A stretch of 64,000 nucleotides of DNA, taken from positions 7,194,501 to 7,258,500 of the forward strand of contig NC_088315.1 in assembly GCF_910592395.1 (NCBI RefSeq), read 5' to 3'. Of the stretch, positions 60,677 through 64,000 are shown in pieces; position 1 is the stretch's first letter; every line of letters starts with the position of its first letter. Under the pieces are notes generated by a model. That model was not told the DNA's origin, did no database searches, and was given only the letters and a program-made list of their open reading frames with translations. The position numbers and the translations under genes are program-made. This DNA is from Lineus longissimus. Taxonomy: Eukaryota; Nemertea; Pilidiophora; Heteronemertea; Lineidae.

Positions 60677-62453
60677 ACATGTTTAAATATGTATGTGTTG
60701 TAACGAGTGCTTTGGGGAAATTCAACTGCACTGCGTTATTATTTGAACAGTTATGTTGCTACTTACAAATGTTATTGTGAGTTTGTTGGGTCTACATATA
60801 GTTATGTTTTCAAAATGCATTGGTCAAATTGGTCTTGATGTAAGTATGGCAAAAAAAATTAAATCTCTCAAAAGTTGGAAGGATCACTTCTACATGTAAG
60901 TGAATTTATTGGTCACAAATACATGCATATTTTACCAGCTCACTGCTTTCATTTGACGTGTTGTTTGGTCACAAGTTGTAAAATCATTTGCTGCTTTAAG
61001 GGTGTGCGAGGGTTGATCAATAAGTTTGGTCACTTTTGGCTGCCCAGCCAAATTAGCACTGAAGTTCTCCATTGGTGCGAAACACTTGAGTGGCTTAGGG
61101 TGCCGTATCTTACCTTGCTCTGCAAGGAGGGTACCAGGAGTACATCGAGATCAGTGTAATGTGCAATTAGCCCTGGTAGCAAAACATACTGATCAGCCCT
61201 CGTGTGAGATACTGTGCCATACCCATAAGAGATTTATATCAATATCTGCCCATTAATCTGACAATTGTGTTATTTTTTAAACATATTCAGATTCTCAATC
61301 ATCGATCAAACAAAAATCAAGCATATCACCGTTTTGAACATCATACGTATCAGCGTTCAAACATCTCATCCGCGTCGGTGCATCTTGAATGTCAACGGAG
61401 TGTGTTATGCTACTCCATAAACTGTTAGAACACAAATTTATTGTGAACAATCTACATATTGCCAAACTTTCTTTTCACTGCTAACATTATTATTGTTTTA
61501 CTGCTGACGACTGCTAACATTATCGTTGTCACCTTCTGGTGGGACACTTCGTGAAATTGTGCATCTTTTTGTTGGTCATATATTTTAGAAAAAAATTACT
61601 ATGAACCGCCAAATTTTTGTGCCGCTTTACATTCACACCACTTTATTTTTGTGATGTGCAAAATTTTCAAGAAAATTAAAACTTCATGATTTTTTAATTT
61701 GGTACATTATTAGTTTGATTTTCTCAGATCTGGGTTATTGCTATTGAACAAACAAAAATAAAAATGCCCATCAGAAGGTAGCAGTTTGTAGCATTTGGCT
61801 GCATTTGTACTATTTGGTTTGTTGAGTGTAGTCAATCATATACATCGAAATGAAGTTGGGTGATGACCAAGTTCTACTGTTTAATTTACACATCATGTTT
61901 TCAAAAACAATGAACATACTATCATATTGATATGTCATGCATAATCACTGAATTGAGATTTGGCTAGTTGATAATTTGGTAGGCTGTTTCTAGATAGTTT
62001 GTCACACTAGTTATCATGGTGTGAAAAAAATTGCTATAAATTAGCCTCTCAGCTCTTTTTAGATCTTGAACCGTTTGGTGTGCACTGCCTTGTGCTGAGC
62101 AGTGGTTGACAGTGGTGACACCCACCTGAGCGCTCAAACTGAGCCAAATGAAGGAGCCTACCTGAATGAGGGGAATATTATTGCGAGTTGTTCGAACAAT
62201 TTTGTAAGCGTCCTTTTGTATATATTTGTACTATTTAGGCGGCATCAGATGCACCTGTGTACCAATGTGACAATATTGTCCTAAATCATAAATGGGCAAT
62301 TTTTGACACCAATCGTTTTTACCCAGCTGTAAATGGCCTGTGCAGTTGTCCATATTTTGTACTGTTGTTATATTGTATACAAGCACTGTATTTATATTGT
62401 ATCATCATGAGATTTGTATGGTTTGTATAGTTATCAGCTGACGTCCCGTGAAA

Positions 62454-62459
62454 TAAAAA
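62454..62459 (+). terminator. Poly(A) signal AATAAA, THSD7-like gene (distal)
   Basis: Canonical signal 2.35 kb after the stop. Which site is used cannot be told from sequence. Confidence 0.35.
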
Positions 62460-62480
62460 GTAGTTATATTTAGACCACTG

Positions 62481-64000
62481 TCGTGAGCTGACACAAAATC
62501 AAACGATTTAACTCCCTGCTCCTGCCTATAGTCCCCCTTTAAGACTCACCAGATGACCTGTTTCTATAAACCATGTTGATGGCTCATCATGTGATGATGC
62601 TATTTTAAACAATCAACATTAAAATTGTTGTCGTTTTCGGTAGTGGTCACTCAGTTTGTGGCACATCTGTTCCCCTCATAAAGTTTTGTCAACATGTTAT
62701 AAAGTCTTCCCTTATTACTCTTTAACTGACAAAATATATTATACTGTTAACCTGTGTGATTGTCTGATCATGAACGTGTTTGGAATTCAAGCTGATTCTT
62801 TTGTATTTTCCTAATCTTGTCTACAATACACTCCTCACATAGTGTATCTGCATTCTGTATGTGCATTCTTTTGCACGTCTCTGCACCCAAAACCACTGCC
62901 ATGGTAGTAGGATGTTGTCACTATGGCCAATGGTACAGTTGTGTTACGGGAAAAGTAGTCTGTCAACTCTCTTTTTTTTCCTATTAAGGCATTGATGCGT
63001 TAGTTTTGTTTTATCGCTTCGCTAAGTTATTATTCTTTGCTTGTTTCTGTGTTCATGATCTTATTCTGTAGATGTCTTTTTTTGCTCATGTGATGTATTA
63101 GTTGGGTGCGGTTACTTGCTGCTTATCCGCGTTAAGAGAGATTCAGTGTATTCAGTTCAGTTTCAAAATCATGAAGTTCTTCCAAACTAACATTGTTACG
63201 TTTGAATCTCTTTTCGCTTCAGCAATGTTTTTGATTTGATACTGGTACCAATATAATTATGGTCTGTCTGGGGGCCAGATTCTATCTCATCATGTTTGGA
63301 AACAACAAGGGCTGGAATGGATCAATAAAAAATATACAGGTGAAACATTTTCATGTGCTTCAGATTGTTTGCAAGAAAATTTAGTTCAGGTTGGCAAAAC
63401 TTTTATTAATTATTTCATTTTGATCTCAGTGTCATGTTTGTTTCATTCTAATTAAATGGAATTTGTTCGTAATTTTAGCATTGATTTCTGTGACTTTTTG
63501 TATATGTTTTATATTTCAATTCGTAATGAGTTCATAGAACAATTTTATTCAAGATTTTGATATTGGTGATTGGCACTAGAATACGGGATCAGGGTATGCG
63601 ATTGCCACCCACCCCTCATCCATAAATACCAGGGTCAGTCGCATGCTCCTCCCCTGGCACATATTTCTTATAACAACCCCCTTGCAAGATATTTGCTGTG
63701 GGATCATCTCAAAACATATTGATGCTGAAAAGGACCAAGTAGTTTTGTCTTCAGGGGAGGGAAGGATTAAGGGCCTTGACTACATTGTCTGAAATTTAGT
63801 CTCTTTGGGTATCTAAGGCCTTGAATGAAATCCAAAAGGCCGCTGTCTTTCATGAGGGGTCAAGGGAGAGAATAGATAACTTAGTCTCTTTCAGCTTCAC
63901 TGTGTTTTGAAATTTTGTTCTGTTTGTTACGTGATTGGGGTGAATTGAGTTGTGTCTTCTGTGACAGTTTCCCCAGAAAGAAGTTATCAAAATTCTTCTT
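62481..64000. other. Right-edge intergenic region, no gene seen
   Basis: AT-rich sequence with only short frames. One more AATAAA lies near 63324. No repeat or domain match could be supported. Confidence 0.4.

Larger units (their letters stand above)
60101..62480 (+). other. Probable 3' UTR of the THSD7-like gene
   Basis: No gene features. AATAAA signals occur at 60671-60676 and 62454-62459 on the plus strand, so the UTR may be about 0.6 kb or 2.4 kb. The stretch is AT-rich, with scattered ACATGTA motifs. Confidence 0.5.

Overview
This is animal nuclear DNA, not prokaryotic. Every recognisable gene is split by GT-AG introns, polyadenylation signals are visible, and fold-back repeats and cut-and-paste transposons fill the gaps. 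The gene content (U1 snRNP protein C, a THSD7-type multi-thrombospondin receptor, TMEM45, a tetraspanin-like protein, EF-hand patatins), the short introns and the abundance of ACATGTAC-type motifs suggest a marine invertebrate. The phylum cannot be fixed from this window.

Layout. 475-879 (-): first coding exon of an unrecognised gene that runs off the left edge. 2557-3555: a 68-bp minisatellite. 4458-8884 (+), 12523-21922 (+) and 24104-32951 (-): three paralogous patatin-like phospholipases with EF-hands, here called A (507 aa), B (610 aa) and C (523 aa). A and B are head-to-tail; C converges on B. 38769-39632 (+): TMEM45-like protein with an uninterrupted reading frame. 40416-43562 (+): four-pass tetraspanin-like protein in 7 exons. 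47528-49346 (-): SNRPC (U1-C) in 5 exons. 50099-60100 (+): THSD7-like receptor in 19 exons, 1759 aa, followed by a gene-free 3' flank with several poly(A) signals. The exon models were built by hand from homology among the three paralogs, splice consensus and reading phase; all exon lengths add up to intact frames.

Mobile DNA. Two pogo/Tigger-like copies of exactly 2360 bp (26879-29238 inside an intron of patatin C, and 33958-36317 upstream of it) have ~71-bp terminal inverted repeats, TA target sites and a broken transposase. Both carry the same nested MITE. An unrelated third TA-flanked element with a decayed transposase lies at 10403-12138 between patatins A and B. Many hairpin or fold-back elements sit in introns, including ~40-bp hAT-like hairpins found in introns of all three patatin genes.

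How the genes relate. The patatins form a local gene family. B and C keep the full Ser/Asp dyad, the glycine-rich oxyanion loop and two canonical Ca2+-binding EF loops, so they look like calcium-responsive lipid acyl hydrolases. A keeps the dyad but has a changed oxyanion loop and a dead first EF loop, and has fewer introns. SNRPC and THSD7 are head-to-head, 752 bp apart. No CRISPR array, operon or prokaryotic feature was found. The patatin plus EF-hand family is the best candidate here for a poorly described system; its function is inferred from motifs only.
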